From Mycolicibacterium aurum (GTDB lineage Bacteria; Actinomycetota; Actinomycetes; Mycobacteriales; Mycobacteriaceae): a DNA stretch of 64,000 nt. Below the pieces are notes generated by a model that did no database searches, was not told the origin of the DNA, and saw nothing but the letters and a program-made list of their open reading frames with translations. The first letter of the stretch is position 1; each line of letters starts with the position of its first letter. Positions 9,279 through 17,787 of this stretch are shown piece by piece. The stretch covers positions 3,534,001 to 3,598,000 of the forward strand of contig NZ_LR134356.1 in assembly GCF_900637195.1 (NCBI RefSeq), given 5' to 3'. Position numbers and translations under genes: made by a program.

Positions 9279-11723
9279 TCACCTCCGAATCCGGGTCATC
9301 TCGGGATCGACCACCGGCTCGGCGTGCACCGTCGCGGTGTGCGTGGCGCCGCGGTAGGCCACGTCGACGGCACGACCGACGTCGATGTGTGCAGGCAACC
9401 AGGCGTAGGCGATGGTGCGGCCGATGGTGGCGGAGTAACCGGCGCTGGTGACGTAGCCGACGCAGACGCCGTCGACGGACACCGGCTCCTTGCCGAGCAC
9501 GGCCGCGTCGGGGTCGTCGAACACGATGCTGCGCAGTACCGACGTCGGCGCTGCGGCCTGCTCGAGGGCCGCTTTACCGACGAAGTCGCATTCCTTGGCC
9601 ATCCGCACGGCGAATTCCAGACCAGCTGCGGCGGGCAGATGCTCGGCCGTCATGTCCGTGCCCCAGCTGCGGTAGGCCTTTTCGATGCGCAGGCTGTTGA
9701 ACGCGATCCGGCCTGCCGGGATGATCCCGTACGCGGCACCGGCGTCGGCGACCAGATCCCACAGTGCGGAGCCGTATTCGGCGCTGGTGTAGATCTCCCA
9801 GCCGAGCTCCCCGACGTAGGAAACCCGCATCATCGTGACCGGGATGGCGTCCAGATGGGTGTGGATCGCCCGGAAGTACTTGAACGCCTCGTGGGACAGG
9901 TCGTCGGGGCACAGCGGTGCGAGGACGGCGCGGGCGTGCGGCCCCCACACCCCGAGGCAGCAGGTGCCGCCGGTGATATCGCGCATCACCACGTCGGCGG
10001 GTTTGTGCCGGGTGAGCCAGTCGAAGTCCATCGGCGAGTTCGCACCGACCTGGAAGGTGTCGGGGGCCAGTCGTGCCACCGTGAGATCGCTGCGGACTCC
10101 CCCGGTGTCGTCGAGCAGCAGCGTGTAGGTGACCGACCCGACGCTCTTGTCCACGTTGTTGGTCGTCATGCGCTGCAGGAATGCGGCGGCCCCCGGACCG
10201 GCCACTTCGTAGCGGGTCAGCGGCGTCATGTCGTACATCGCGATGTGCTCACGGGTCCAGCGCGCTTCGGCGATCGAGATCGGCGACCAGAACTGCGACG
10301 CCCACTCGTCACGCTGCGGAACGGCCAGCCCGTCGTCGAACAACTGTTGCGCCAGTGCGGCATTGGACTCGAACCAGGCCGGCCGCTCCCAACCGCCGCC
10401 TTCGAAGAAGTACGCGCCGAGCTCGGTCTGACGGGAATGGAACGGGCTGGTCCGCAGACCCCGCAGCGCGGTGCGGTATTGATGCGGGTGGATGACGTCG
10501 TAGACCTCGACGAAGGCCTGCGAGCTGGTCTGCATGATGAACCTGGGGCTGCGCGCCACGTCTTCGAAGCGGTACAGGTCGCACTCGTGGGTGTCGATCG
10601 ACGGGGTGCCGTCGATGATCCACTCCGCGGTGGCTCTGGCCACCCCGGCCGAATGAGTGACCCACACAGCCTCGGCAACCCAGAATCCCGCCAGCTCCCG
10701 ATGCTCGCCCATGATCGACATGCCGTCGGGGGTGAACGAGAAGATGCCGTTGAAAGCTTCTTCGACCTTCGAATCCTCCAGCGCCGGAATCAGATCGACG
10801 GCCGCCCGCCACGCGGGTGCGAAGTCCTCGTCGGTGAACGGCAGCATCGACGGCATCGCCTCATCGGCGGTGTCGGACAACAGCGTGCTCATGTCGACGG
10901 GCATCGGCCGGTGGCTGTAGGAGCCGATGCCCAGCCTGTCCACATGCTCGCGGAAGTAGAGGTCCTGATCCTGGTGACGCAGGATCGGCAGGCCGGCTTC
11001 GGCGAGATCGCTGTTGCGCCCGACGAGCTCGGCGATCTGTCCGGTGCGGGCGTACTGATGAGCCATCGGCACCAAGGGCAGGACGAGCCCCACCTGCCGG
11101 GCCAGCTGGGCGCCCCAGAACCCCGCGGCGCACACCACGACGTCGGCGTCGATGACACCGTCGGTGGTGCGTACGCCGGTGACCCGGCGACCGTTGTCGA
11201 CGATGCCCAGCACCTCGGTGTGGGGGCGCAGGGTGGCGCCCCTGGCCTCGGCGCGGCGCGCCTGGGCCTCGGCCGCGCGCAGCGCCTTGGCGAGGCCGTC
11301 GGCCGGGGTGTGGAAGCCGCCGAGAACGCGGTCCCGATCGATCAACGGGTGCAGTGCGAGGCATTCGTCCGGGGTGAGCAGACGCCCCTCGATCCCCCAT
11401 GACTGCGCCCAGCCCGCCTTGCGGTGCAGATCGGCCAGGCGCGTCGGGGTGGTGGCGACCTCAAGGCCGCCGACCGGGTTGAACGCCCACCCGTGCGGAT
11501 GCTCGAGCGCGCTGAACTTTTCCACGGTGTATCTGGCGAAGGCGGTCATCGTCTTGGACGGGTTGGTCTGGAATACCAGGCCGGGCGCGTGCGAGGTGGA
11601 GCCACCGGTGGCGAACAGCGGCCCACGGTCGACGACGGTGACGTCGGTCCAGCCTCGCGCGGTCAGTTCGTCGGCCAACGACGTGCCGACGATTCCGGCA
11701 CCGATCACGACGACTTTGGGCAT
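9279..11723 (-). CDS. Dimethylglycine dehydrogenase-like FAD/folate enzyme (DAO + GcvT domains)
   Basis: An 814-residue two-part enzyme. The N-terminal half (about 1-370) is an FAD amine-oxidoreductase domain beginning [26 protein letters not shown] contains His45 at the position that binds FAD covalently in dimethylglycine dehydrogenase. A short FAO_M-like bridge follows, then GcvT and GcvT_C folate-binding domains (about 430-810). Such enzymes oxidise dimethylglycine to sarcosine and pass the methyl carbon to tetrahydrofolate. It is the first gene of the operon, directly downstream of the tandem palindromes. The start is uncertain: ATG 11723 gives the family N-terminus MPKVVV, while GTG 11747 or ATG 11741 would add six to eight residues. 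No strong ribosome binding site decides between them. Confidence 0.86.
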   Translation of the reverse strand: MPKVVVIGAGIVGTSLADELTARGWTDVTVVDRGPLFATGGSTSHAPGLVFQTNPSKTMTAFARYTVEKFSALEHPHGWAFNPVGGLEVATTPTRLADLHRKAGWAQSWGIEGRLLTPDECLALHPLIDRDRVLGGFHTPADGLAKALRAAEAQARRAEARGATLRPHTEVLGIVDNGRRVTGVRTTDGVIDADVVVCAAGFWGAQLARQVGLVLPLVPMAHQYARTGQIAELVGRNSDLAEAGLPILRHQDQDLYFREHVDRLGIGSYSHRPMPVDMSTLLSDTADEAMPSMLPFTDEDFAPAWRAAVDLIPALEDSKVEEAFNGIFSFTPDGMSIMGEHRELAGFWVAEAVWVTHSAGVARATAEWIIDGTPSIDTHECDLYRFEDVARSPRFIMQTSSQAFVEVYDVIHPHQYRTALRGLRTSPFHSRQTELGAYFFEGGGWERPAWFESNAALAQQLFDDGLAVPQRDEWASQFWSPISIAEARWTREHIAMYDMTPLTRYEVAGPGAAAFLQRMTTNNVDKSVGSVTYTLLLDDTGGVRSDLTVARLAPDTFQVGANSPMDFDWLTRHKPADVVMRDITGGTCCLGVWGPHARAVLAPLCPDDLSHEAFKYFRAIHTHLDAIPVTMMRVSYVGELGWEIYTSAEYGSALWDLVADAGAAYGIIPAGRIAFNSLRIEKAYRSWGTDMTAEHLPAAAGLEFAVRMAKECDFVGKAALEQAAAPTSVLRSIVFDDPDAAVLGKEPVSVDGVCVGYVTSAGYSATIGRTIAYAWLPAHIDVGRAVDVAYRGATHTATVHAEPVVDPEMTRIRR

Positions 11724-11774
11724 GCCTCGACCGCTTTCCATCTGCACGGGTCTGTGGAGGTTCAGTTCAGTTGA

Positions 11775-11810
11775 GTTGCGTAATACGCAACGTGATGCGT
11801 TATACGCAAC
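11775..11810. promoter_or_regulatory. Two tandem 17-bp palindromes: operator/promoter of the betaine operon
   Basis: Copy 1 (11775-11791) is GTTGCGT-AAT-ACGCAAC, with 7-base arms around a 3-base centre. Copy 2 (11794-11810) is GATGCGT-TAT-ACGCAAC, with one arm mismatched. The centres are 19 bases apart, nearly two helical turns, as expected for cooperative binding on one face. Read on the minus strand, TATAAC and TATTAC within the repeats could serve as -10 boxes, so bound protein would block or recruit polymerase. The repeats lie about 50-85 bases before the dimethylglycine dehydrogenase start. The IclR protein at the end of the operon is the likely ligand. A TTCAG-TTCAG-TTGAG run (11761-11775) adjoins copy 1. 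Confidence 0.72.
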
Positions 11811-11925
11811 AAATCATCCCCCTTGGTCGAGCCCCGCGCAAGACGGACACGCTGCGAACACGCTGTGAGTGTCGGACAGGGACCGAATACTCGGGAGCAG
11901 GACGGCAGAACGAAGGAAGGCGCCC

Positions 11926-12567
11926 ATGGCTGACGACGAGACGGACGTAGAGAGCCACGTCGATTCTGAGACGTCATCACATGACGACATGTCAACTCAT
12001 GATGACGCGTCGGAGACGCCACGTTGTCCACCCACACCCTGGTGGCAGGACCACCCGGACATCAAGGCGCTCAGGGACCGTGTGGAGGCAGAGTTCGGCG
12101 GCGGGTCAGACGGTGACGCGGACATCGGGGACGTCGGCGATGTGGACGATGTTGGCGATATCGGGGACGTTGGCAATGTGGGCGACGTCAGGGAGTGTGG
12201 CACGTCATCGATCGATGACACGTCAACACATGATGACGCGTCAGGAACACCGGTCATCCGCCCCAAGCCCTGGTGGCAGGACCACCCGGAGATCAAAGCC
12301 ATGGTCGCGAGCAGCAATGCCGATATCGAGCGCCGACCCGAGCGTCCTCCCATCGACCACCCCGACGCAATCCTGCGCGATGTCCTCAGCGGCACCAGTG
12401 TCCGTGAACTCCGCGATGCGAAAGACGATCTCGCACGCGCCAAGTCACGCTACGACGACGCGGTCTGCACAGCGCGCAGACTCGGGCTGTCGTGGGGGCG
12501 GATCGGCTCAGTTCTCGGCGTCAGCCGCCAGCAGCTGCACCGGCGTTACCATCGCGCGGTCGATTAA
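11926..12567 (+). CDS. Unrecognised acidic protein with duplicated WWQDHP motif and C-terminal HTH-like segment
   Basis: 213 residues from ATG 11926, which has a good ribosome binding site (GAAGGAAGG) 6 bases upstream. I do not recognise a family. The protein has two in-phase copies of a 34-residue unit, each with THDDAS, then PxPWWQDHPxIKA. They are separated by a low-complexity run of G-D-V/I triplets ([21 protein letters not shown]). The C-terminal 75 residues look folded: a helix ([20 protein letters not shown]), then [22 protein letters not shown], which resembles a DNA-binding helix-turn-helix. No signal peptide or membrane segment is visible. It converges with prcA, the two stop codons overlapping by 4 bases. 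A DNA-binding role is possible but unproven. Confidence 0.72.
   Translation: MADDETDVESHVDSETSSHDDMSTHDDASETPRCPPTPWWQDHPDIKALRDRVEAEFGGGSDGDADIGDVGDVDDVGDIGDVGNVGDVRECGTSSIDDTSTHDDASGTPVIRPKPWWQDHPEIKAMVASSNADIERRPERPPIDHPDAILRDVLSGTSVRELRDAKDDLARAKSRYDDAVCTARRLGLSWGRIGSVLGVSRQQLHRRYHRAVD
11971..12303 (+). repeat. Two 102-bp direct repeats inside the acidic-protein gene
   Basis: Copy 1 is 11971-12072 and copy 2 is 12202-12303, offset by 231 bases (77 codons), so both are read in the same frame. The best-conserved blocks are CATGATGACGCGTC near the start and CCTGGTGGCAGGACCACCCG near the end. Between them, 12121-12189 is a run of degenerate GGNGAYRTN triplet units. This looks like internal gene duplication followed by triplet-repeat growth. 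Confidence 0.75.
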
Positions 12568-13316
12568 GAATCGACCGCCGAGGTATCCGTCGACTCGACG
12601 CTGTCACTCGGATCAGCCTGCGGCAGCAGCGCTTCCAGCGCGGAACCGGTGATCCGGCGGAATGCCCGCCGAGGCCGGTTGGCGTCGAGGATGGCGACCT
12701 CGAGCGTCTCGGGTCCGAGCACACGGGGTTCGGCGCCGTTGGCGCCCGAACTGAGCGCCCCGACCGCGATGGACACCGCGTCGGCCAAACTCGCGTTCTC
12801 CGTGTAGGACTCGTTGAGCGCCGAGGCAATGGGCTCGGTGGTTCCACCCATCACCACGAAATGCGGCTCGTCGGCGATCGACCCGTCGTAGGTGATGCGG
12901 TACAGCTCGGGGGCCTTGGTCTCGCCGAAATGCGCTACCTCGGCCACACAGAGTTCCACCTCGTACGGCTTGGCCTGCTCGGTGAAGATCGTGCCGAGCG
13001 TCTGCGCGTACACGTTCGCCAGCTGGCGTCCGGTGACGTCCCGGCGGGAGTACGCATAGCCCTGGGTGTCGGCGAAGCGGATGCCGCCGCTGCGCAGGTT
13101 GTTGAACTCATTGAACCGGCCCACGGCGGCGAAGCCGATCCGGTCGTAGAGCTCACTGACCTTCTGCAGTGACCGCGACGGATTCTCCGCCACGAACAGC
13201 ACGCCGTCGGCGTACGCCAGCGCGACCACGCTGCGGCCACGGGCGATGCCCTTGCGCGCGAGCTCGGAACGCTCACGCATCGCCTGTTCAGGCGAGATGA
13301 AATACGGGAAGCTCAC
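12564..13316 (-). CDS. prcA: 20S proteasome alpha subunit
   Basis: A 250-residue proteasome alpha subunit, starting [20 protein letters not shown] with the N-terminal helix that forms the gate. The core keeps the actinobacterial signatures [20 protein letters not shown] and [13 protein letters not shown]. Alpha rings are catalytically inactive; they gate the chamber and dock the Mpa ATPase through its C-terminal tail. The C-terminal 20 residues are acidic and Ser/Thr-rich, variable among species. The GTG start at 13316 overlaps the prcB stop as GTGA, so the two subunits are translationally coupled. The stop overlaps that of the convergent acidic-protein gene by 4 bases. Confidence 0.97.
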   Translation of the reverse strand: MSFPYFISPEQAMRERSELARKGIARGRSVVALAYADGVLFVAENPSRSLQKVSELYDRIGFAAVGRFNEFNNLRSGGIRFADTQGYAYSRRDVTGRQLANVYAQTLGTIFTEQAKPYEVELCVAEVAHFGETKAPELYRITYDGSIADEPHFVVMGGTTEPIASALNESYTENASLADAVSIAVGALSSGANGAEPRVLGPETLEVAILDANRPRRAFRRITGSALEALLPQADPSDSVESTDTSAVDS

Positions 13317-14221
13317 GAATCTGTACCTCGCGGCGCATGCGCGTCAGGGCCGAATGTGTCGGCGCGGGAACGGCTCTGGATGACTTCTCGGGCCAGCTCG
13401 GCAATACGGTCCTGGCTGACCTCTTCGGCGCCGTCGGCACCCACGATGACCGCGGTCGGGAAGATGCCGCGCACCACGTCGGGCCCACCGGTGGCGGAGT
13501 CGTCGTCCGCCGCGTCGTAGAGCGCCTCGATGGCCACCCGCAACGCCGACTCGGCATCGGTGACCTGGTGGTAGAGCTTCTTCATCGACGACTTCGCGAA
13601 GATCGACCCCGAACCCACCGACTGGTAGCCCTCTTCCTCGAGGTTGTGCCCGCCTGCGGCGTCGAAGCTCACGATGCGGCCGGCGCCGTCCGGATTGGGA
13701 TCATCGAGGTCGTAACCGGCCAGCAGGGGCAGCGCAATGAAGCCCTGCAGGGCCGCCCCGAGATTGCCGCGCACCATGGTCGCCAGCCTGTTCACCTTGC
13801 CCGGGAACGTCAGCGCCACGCCTTCGAGCTTCTCGTAGTGCTCAAGTTCGACCGCATACAACCGGGCGAACTCCACGGCGATCGCCGCTGTCCCGGCAAT
13901 ACCCGTCACCGTGTAGTCGTCGGTGATGTAGACCTTCTGCACATCCCGGCTGGCGATCATGTGGCCCTGGGTGGCGCGGCGATCACCGGCCATCACCACA
14001 CCGCCCGGGTACTTGAGCGCCACGATCGTGGTGCCGTGCGGCACCGCGTCCGTTGGCAGCGTGCCGGTGCCGCCGGGCAACAGGTGAGGCGCCTGGTGGC
14101 GGAGGAAGTCGGAGAACGACGACAGGTTCACGCCGCCGTGTGACAGGCCGTGTGGCAAAGAGTTAAGCGCTCCGGGTACCGGGGACGGAAAAGCCGACTG
14201 TTCGCGGTGCGGCCAGGTCAC
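13313..14221 (-). CDS. prcB: 20S proteasome beta subunit
   Basis: A 302-residue precursor of the catalytic proteasome subunit. A propeptide of about 63 residues (with [18 protein letters not shown]) is cut after Gly63 in [14 protein letters not shown], exposing Thr64 as the N-terminal nucleophile. The rest matches the beta fold, including [15 protein letters not shown] and the [16 protein letters not shown] stretch. Four beta/alpha rings form the chamber that degrades pupylated proteins. The GTG start at 14221 overlaps the pup stop codon (GTGA), and its stop overlaps prcA in the same way. This gives a pup-prcB-prcA unit identical in order to M. tuberculosis. Confidence 0.97.
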   Translation of the reverse strand: MTWPHREQSAFPSPVPGALNSLPHGLSHGGVNLSSFSDFLRHQAPHLLPGGTGTLPTDAVPHGTTIVALKYPGGVVMAGDRRATQGHMIASRDVQKVYITDDYTVTGIAGTAAIAVEFARLYAVELEHYEKLEGVALTFPGKVNRLATMVRGNLGAALQGFIALPLLAGYDLDDPNPDGAGRIVSFDAAGGHNLEEEGYQSVGSGSIFAKSSMKKLYHQVTDAESALRVAIEALYDAADDDSATGGPDVVRGIFPTAVIVGADGAEEVSQDRIAELAREVIQSRSRADTFGPDAHAPRGTDS

Positions 14222-14412
14222 TGGCCGCCCTTCTGGACGTATGCACGCACGAAGTCCTCGGCGTTCTCTTCCAGGACGTCATCGATCTCGTCGAGGAGAT
14301 CGTCGGTCTCGTCCGTCAGCTTCTCGCGGCGCTCCTGCCCGGCGGCCGTGCTGCCGGTGAGGTCGTCGTCATCGCCGCCTCCGCCGCCACGCTTGGTCTG
14401 CTCCTGAGCCAT
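14218..14412 (-). CDS. pup: Prokaryotic ubiquitin-like protein Pup
   Basis: A 64-residue disordered, acidic protein ending in the hallmark GGQ. The terminal glutamine is deamidated to glutamate by Dop before PafA ligates it to substrate lysines. The middle region ([20 protein letters not shown]) is the helix that binds the Mpa coiled coil. The N-terminus has a glycine/aspartate tract (GGGGGDDDD). The stop codon overlaps the prcB start. Dop lies 106 bases upstream on the same strand. Confidence 0.98.
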   Translation of the reverse strand: MAQEQTKRGGGGGDDDDLTGSTAAGQERREKLTDETDDLLDEIDDVLEENAEDFVRAYVQKGGQ

Positions 14413-14518
14413 CGCTGCCTCCTGCGTCAGTTCTCTCGCCCGATGCGGGCGCCGACCCGCTGCCCGTCGGGTGTCTCCACACTACCGGTCGCGTCCGGGA
14501 TTGCCGGGGATAGCTCGA

Positions 14519-16027
14519 TCAGGTCGTCAGTTGCTCAACGAGTTCGGCGGCGCTGTCGACGGAGTCGAGCAATGCGCCGACGTGGGCCTTGCTGCCCCGC
14601 AGCGGCTCGAGCGTCGGAATGCGCACCAGCGAATCGCCACCGAGGTCGAAGATCACCGAGTCCCAGCTGGCGGCGGCGATGTCGGCGCCGAACCGCCGTA
14701 GGCACTCGCCCCGGAAGTACGCCCGGGTGTCGGTGGGCGGGTTGTCCACGGCGTCGAGAACCTGCTGTTCGGTGACCAGACGCTTCATCGAACCGCGGGC
14801 GACCAGCCGGTTGTAGAGGCCCTTGTCGAGCCGCACATCGGAGTACTGCAGGTCGACCAGGTGCAACCGTGGCGCGTTCCAGCCCAGGTTCTCGCGACTG
14901 CGGAAACCCTCGAGCAGACGGAGCTTCGCCGGCCAGTCGAGCAGGTCGGCGCACTCCATCGGATCGCGTTCGAGCAGATCGAGCACATGCGCCCACGTCT
15001 CGATCACGTGGGACGCGCGCGGGTCGGGGTCGCGGCTGTCGACGAGCTTGGCCACCCGATCCAGATAGATCCGTTGCAAGGCCAGCCCGGTCAGCTCGCG
15101 GCCGTCGGCCAGGGCGACAGTGGCACGCAGCGACGGATCACGGCTGATGACGTGCACGGCGTGCACCGGCCGCGCCAGCGCGAGGTCGGACAGGTCGATC
15201 CCGATCTGGGGACCTTCCTCGATCAGGTCGAGGACCAGCGAGGCGGTCCCCACCTTGAGGTAGGTCGATGTCTCGGCGAGGTTGGCGTCGCCGATGATGA
15301 CGTGCAGCCGCCGGTACTTGTCCGCATCGGCGTGCGGCTCGTCGCGGGTGTTGATGATGCCGCGCTTGAGCGTGGTCTCCAGCCCGACCTCGACCTCGAT
15401 GTAGTCGGCGCGCTGGGACAGCTGGAATCCGGGTTCATCACCGGACGGGCCGATGCCGACGCGCCCGGATCCGGTGATCACCTGTCGTGACACGAAGAAC
15501 GGGGTGAGCCCCGAGATGACCGCCGAGAACGGGGTGTGGCGTGACATCAGGTAGTTCTCGTGGGACCCGTACGACGCGCCCTTGCCGTCGACGTTGTTCT
15601 TGTACAGCTGGAGCTTGGCCGCCCCAGGCACGCTGGCGACATGGCGGGCCGCGGCCTCCATCACCCGCTCGCCGGCCTTGTCCCAGATCACCGCGTCCAT
15701 GGGGTCGGTGCATTCCGGTGCCGAGTACTCGGGGTGGGCGTGGTCGACGTACAGGCGGGCCCCGTTGGTCAGGATCATGTTGGCGGCACCGACCTCGTCG
15801 GCGTCGACGATGGGTGGTGGCCCCGACGCGCGGCTGAGATCGAATCCGCGGGCGTCGCGCAGCGGCGACTCCACCTCGTAGTCCCACCGGGTGCGCTTGG
15901 CACGTTGAAGGCCTGCGGCCGCCGCATACGCCAGCACGGCCTGGGTCGAGGTCAAGATCGGATTCGCGGTCGGGTCGGACGGCGAAGAAATGCCGTACTC
16001 GACCTCCGTTCCGATGATCCGTTGCAT
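14519..16027 (-). CDS. dop: Depupylase/deamidase of Pup
   Basis: A 502-residue enzyme of the carboxylate-amine ligase-like Dop/PafA family. It begins [19 protein letters not shown], with the metal- and ATP-binding glutamates of the first strand (TEVEYG). Further motifs include [23 protein letters not shown] and [17 protein letters not shown]. Dop converts the Pup C-terminal Gln to Glu and also removes Pup from substrates. I placed the start at ATG 16027 because it gives the known N-terminus; the frame stays open upstream, but those residues look like antisense shadow. The ligase gene pafA is not in the window, as expected from the usual distant location. Confidence 0.96.
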   Translation of the reverse strand: MQRIIGTEVEYGISSPSDPTANPILTSTQAVLAYAAAAGLQRAKRTRWDYEVESPLRDARGFDLSRASGPPPIVDADEVGAANMILTNGARLYVDHAHPEYSAPECTDPMDAVIWDKAGERVMEAAARHVASVPGAAKLQLYKNNVDGKGASYGSHENYLMSRHTPFSAVISGLTPFFVSRQVITGSGRVGIGPSGDEPGFQLSQRADYIEVEVGLETTLKRGIINTRDEPHADADKYRRLHVIIGDANLAETSTYLKVGTASLVLDLIEEGPQIGIDLSDLALARPVHAVHVISRDPSLRATVALADGRELTGLALQRIYLDRVAKLVDSRDPDPRASHVIETWAHVLDLLERDPMECADLLDWPAKLRLLEGFRSRENLGWNAPRLHLVDLQYSDVRLDKGLYNRLVARGSMKRLVTEQQVLDAVDNPPTDTRAYFRGECLRRFGADIAAASWDSVIFDLGGDSLVRIPTLEPLRGSKAHVGALLDSVDSAAELVEQLTT

Positions 16028-16121
16028 GCAGGCCAGCGTAGAGGTCGCCGATGACGCCGAGCTCACGAGGCTGTGGCGATCAGCCGCGGCGGCCTGGTTG
16101 TCGTGGTGAGATCGATCCGCC

Positions 16122-17300
16122 ATGAACGCGAAGACCGAAGCCCGCGTTGCGGCCGAACGCTGGTTTCTGCAGCACGGCCTGCCCGCCGTGTTGCGTCCCG
16201 GCGTGCTCGTGCAGCGGGTGTGGACGCGGTCGGCGCCTGCACTGGCGGCGCTGGCCGTCATGATGACGTTCTCCATGCTCGTCGTGCTCGTCACCGGCAA
16301 GTACACGATCGACATCGACGGCACACCCACCCGCACGGAGTGGTTCGTGCTCGGCGTCGTCGTCCTGGTGCTACCGCTGGCCGCGATCGTGGGGTGGCTG
16401 GTGTCGCGCATCAACGACCTGCGCGTCCTGCGAACCGTCTCGGCGGCGTCCCTCGGCATCGCCACGCTCGGAGGCTTCTATGCCGGCCCGAGCGCCAGGA
16501 TCGCCATCGATCTCATCACCGAGATGGTCATCGTCGTCCTGATCTTCGTCGGTACCGCGTCGGGCGTCGGCGCCGTCCTCGGCTGGGCGGTGCGGATGAC
16601 GCTGGGCAATCTCGCGTCGGTCGGCAACATGCTGCTCGGGGCGCTCCCGGTCATGCTGCTGACGGTCCTGGTGTTCTTCAACGGGCCGGTGTGGACGATG
16701 GCGGCCACCATCAGCCGCCCGCGATTGTGGTTGGCACTGCTTTTCCTGTTGCTGATCGCGGTGGCCTTCCTGGTGTCGAGCACGCTGGGCCGGGTGCGAC
16801 CCATCCTGCGTCCGGACGCCAAGCAGCCGCAGGACGCCGCCGCGCTGGTCGGGACGCCGTTCGAGAACATGCCCGACCGGCCCCGTCGCGTGCCCCTGTC
16901 GAAGTACGAACGGGTGAACGTGGTCTTCGTCCTCGCCATGTCGCAGATCGTGCAGGTGCTGACGGTCGCGATCGTCACCGGCCTGTTGTTCTTCGTGTTC
17001 GGACTGATCCTCGTGAGTCCGGATCTGTTGGCCGCGTTGACCGACGGCGGCGCCTCCGACGGCCAGTTCCTCGGGATGACGCTGCCGGTCCCCCAGGCGC
17101 TGATCCACGTGACGATGTTCCTGACCGCGCTGACGTTCATGTATCTCGCGGCGCGCGCCGTCGGCGACAAGGAGTACCGGTCCCAGTTCCTCGATCCGTT
17201 GATCGAGGACCTCCGGCTGACCCTGGTGGCCCGCGATCGGTACCGGACGCTGACGGCGGACAGCCAGCCCCCTAAATTGCCTACGGCTGATGCGCAATAA
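16122..17300 (+). CDS. Integral membrane protein (Rv2113-like), paralogue A
   Basis: A 392-residue membrane protein with about eight hydrophobic segments. It shares with the gene at 17788 the N-terminal motif WFLxxGLPxVL plus VQRxxxRSAP and the central LxGTPxE...PLSxxExxNV. It also shares the membrane-entry region [18 protein letters not shown] and the C-terminal [19 protein letters not shown]. The function is unknown to me. It occupies the position of Rv2113 between dop and mpa in M. tuberculosis, diverging from dop across 94 bases. NsrR begins 13 bases after its stop. No catalytic or transport signature is evident. A role tied to the proteasome or to nitric oxide stress is speculation from neighbours. 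Confidence 0.85.
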   Translation: MNAKTEARVAAERWFLQHGLPAVLRPGVLVQRVWTRSAPALAALAVMMTFSMLVVLVTGKYTIDIDGTPTRTEWFVLGVVVLVLPLAAIVGWLVSRINDLRVLRTVSAASLGIATLGGFYAGPSARIAIDLITEMVIVVLIFVGTASGVGAVLGWAVRMTLGNLASVGNMLLGALPVMLLTVLVFFNGPVWTMAATISRPRLWLALLFLLLIAVAFLVSSTLGRVRPILRPDAKQPQDAAALVGTPFENMPDRPRRVPLSKYERVNVVFVLAMSQIVQVLTVAIVTGLLFFVFGLILVSPDLLAALTDGGASDGQFLGMTLPVPQALIHVTMFLTALTFMYLAARAVGDKEYRSQFLDPLIEDLRLTLVARDRYRTLTADSQPPKLPTADAQ

Positions 17301-17301
17301 G

Positions 17302-17307
17302 TAACGT
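17302..17307 (+). promoter_or_regulatory. Candidate -10 box for leaderless nsrR
   Basis: TAACGT ends 6 bases before the nsrR GTG at 17314, the spacing expected if transcription starts at the start codon itself. There is no Shine-Dalgarno sequence. A weak inverted repeat, ATTGC-N13-GCAAT (17276-17298), lies just upstream and could be an autoregulatory site. It is too short to be sure. Confidence 0.45.
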
Positions 17308-17313
17308 GGGGGC

Positions 17314-17757
17314 GTGCAACTGACCCGCTTCACCGACCTCGGGCTGCGGGCGATGATGCTGCTGAGCGCAGGCGAGTCCGACGGACGCCGGGTCACCACC
17401 GGGCACATCGCGGTCGGGGCGGGTGCTTCCGAGAATCACATCGCCAAGGCGGTGTCCCGTCTGGTGGGGCTCGGACTGGTCGAGGCTCGCCGGGGCCGGG
17501 TCGGCGGATTGACGCTCACAGAGGCGGGCCGGACGGCGTCGGTCGGATGGCTGGTCCGCGAACTCGAAGGCGATCGCGAGGTGATCGACTGCCACGGCGC
17601 CAGCCCGTGCCCGTTGCTCGCAGGCTGCCGGCTGCGCCACGCGCTGGCGAGGGCCAGGGAGGCGTTCTACGCCGAGCTCGACCGGTACAGCGTCGCTGAT
17701 CTGGCGCGCAGCCCGGCGCTCACGCTCATCCAGGTGGCACCTCCTCCGGCGCGCTGA
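17314..17757 (+). CDS. nsrR: NsrR-type Rrf2 regulator, [4Fe-4S] nitric oxide sensor
   Basis: A 147-residue Rrf2-family repressor. The winged helix starts MQLTRFTDLGLRAMMLL. The three cluster cysteines are Cys93, Cys99 and Cys105 (DCHGASPCPLLAGC), the same numbering as I recall for Streptomyces coelicolor NsrR. Asp8, reported there as the fourth cluster ligand, is also present. Nitric oxide destroys or nitrosylates the cluster and releases DNA. The classical target, the flavohaemoglobin gene hmp, is not nearby; instead paralogous membrane proteins lie on each side. The gene probably uses the GTG at 17314 with a leaderless transcript. The family call is strong. The regulon is unknown. Confidence 0.93.
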   Translation: MQLTRFTDLGLRAMMLLSAGESDGRRVTTGHIAVGAGASENHIAKAVSRLVGLGLVEARRGRVGGLTLTEAGRTASVGWLVRELEGDREVIDCHGASPCPLLAGCRLRHALARAREAFYAELDRYSVADLARSPALTLIQVAPPPAR

Positions 17758-17787
17758 CCGGCCGATGCGCTCGCGGACGCGCACAAT

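Noticed and set aside
9228..11402. 724-codon plus-strand frame
   Set aside because: Antisense shadow of the dimethylglycine dehydrogenase gene with no domain signature.
16028..16465. N-terminal extension of dop in the same frame
   Set aside because: It overlaps the divergent membrane-protein gene, and the ATG at 16027 gives the characteristic Dop N-terminus.
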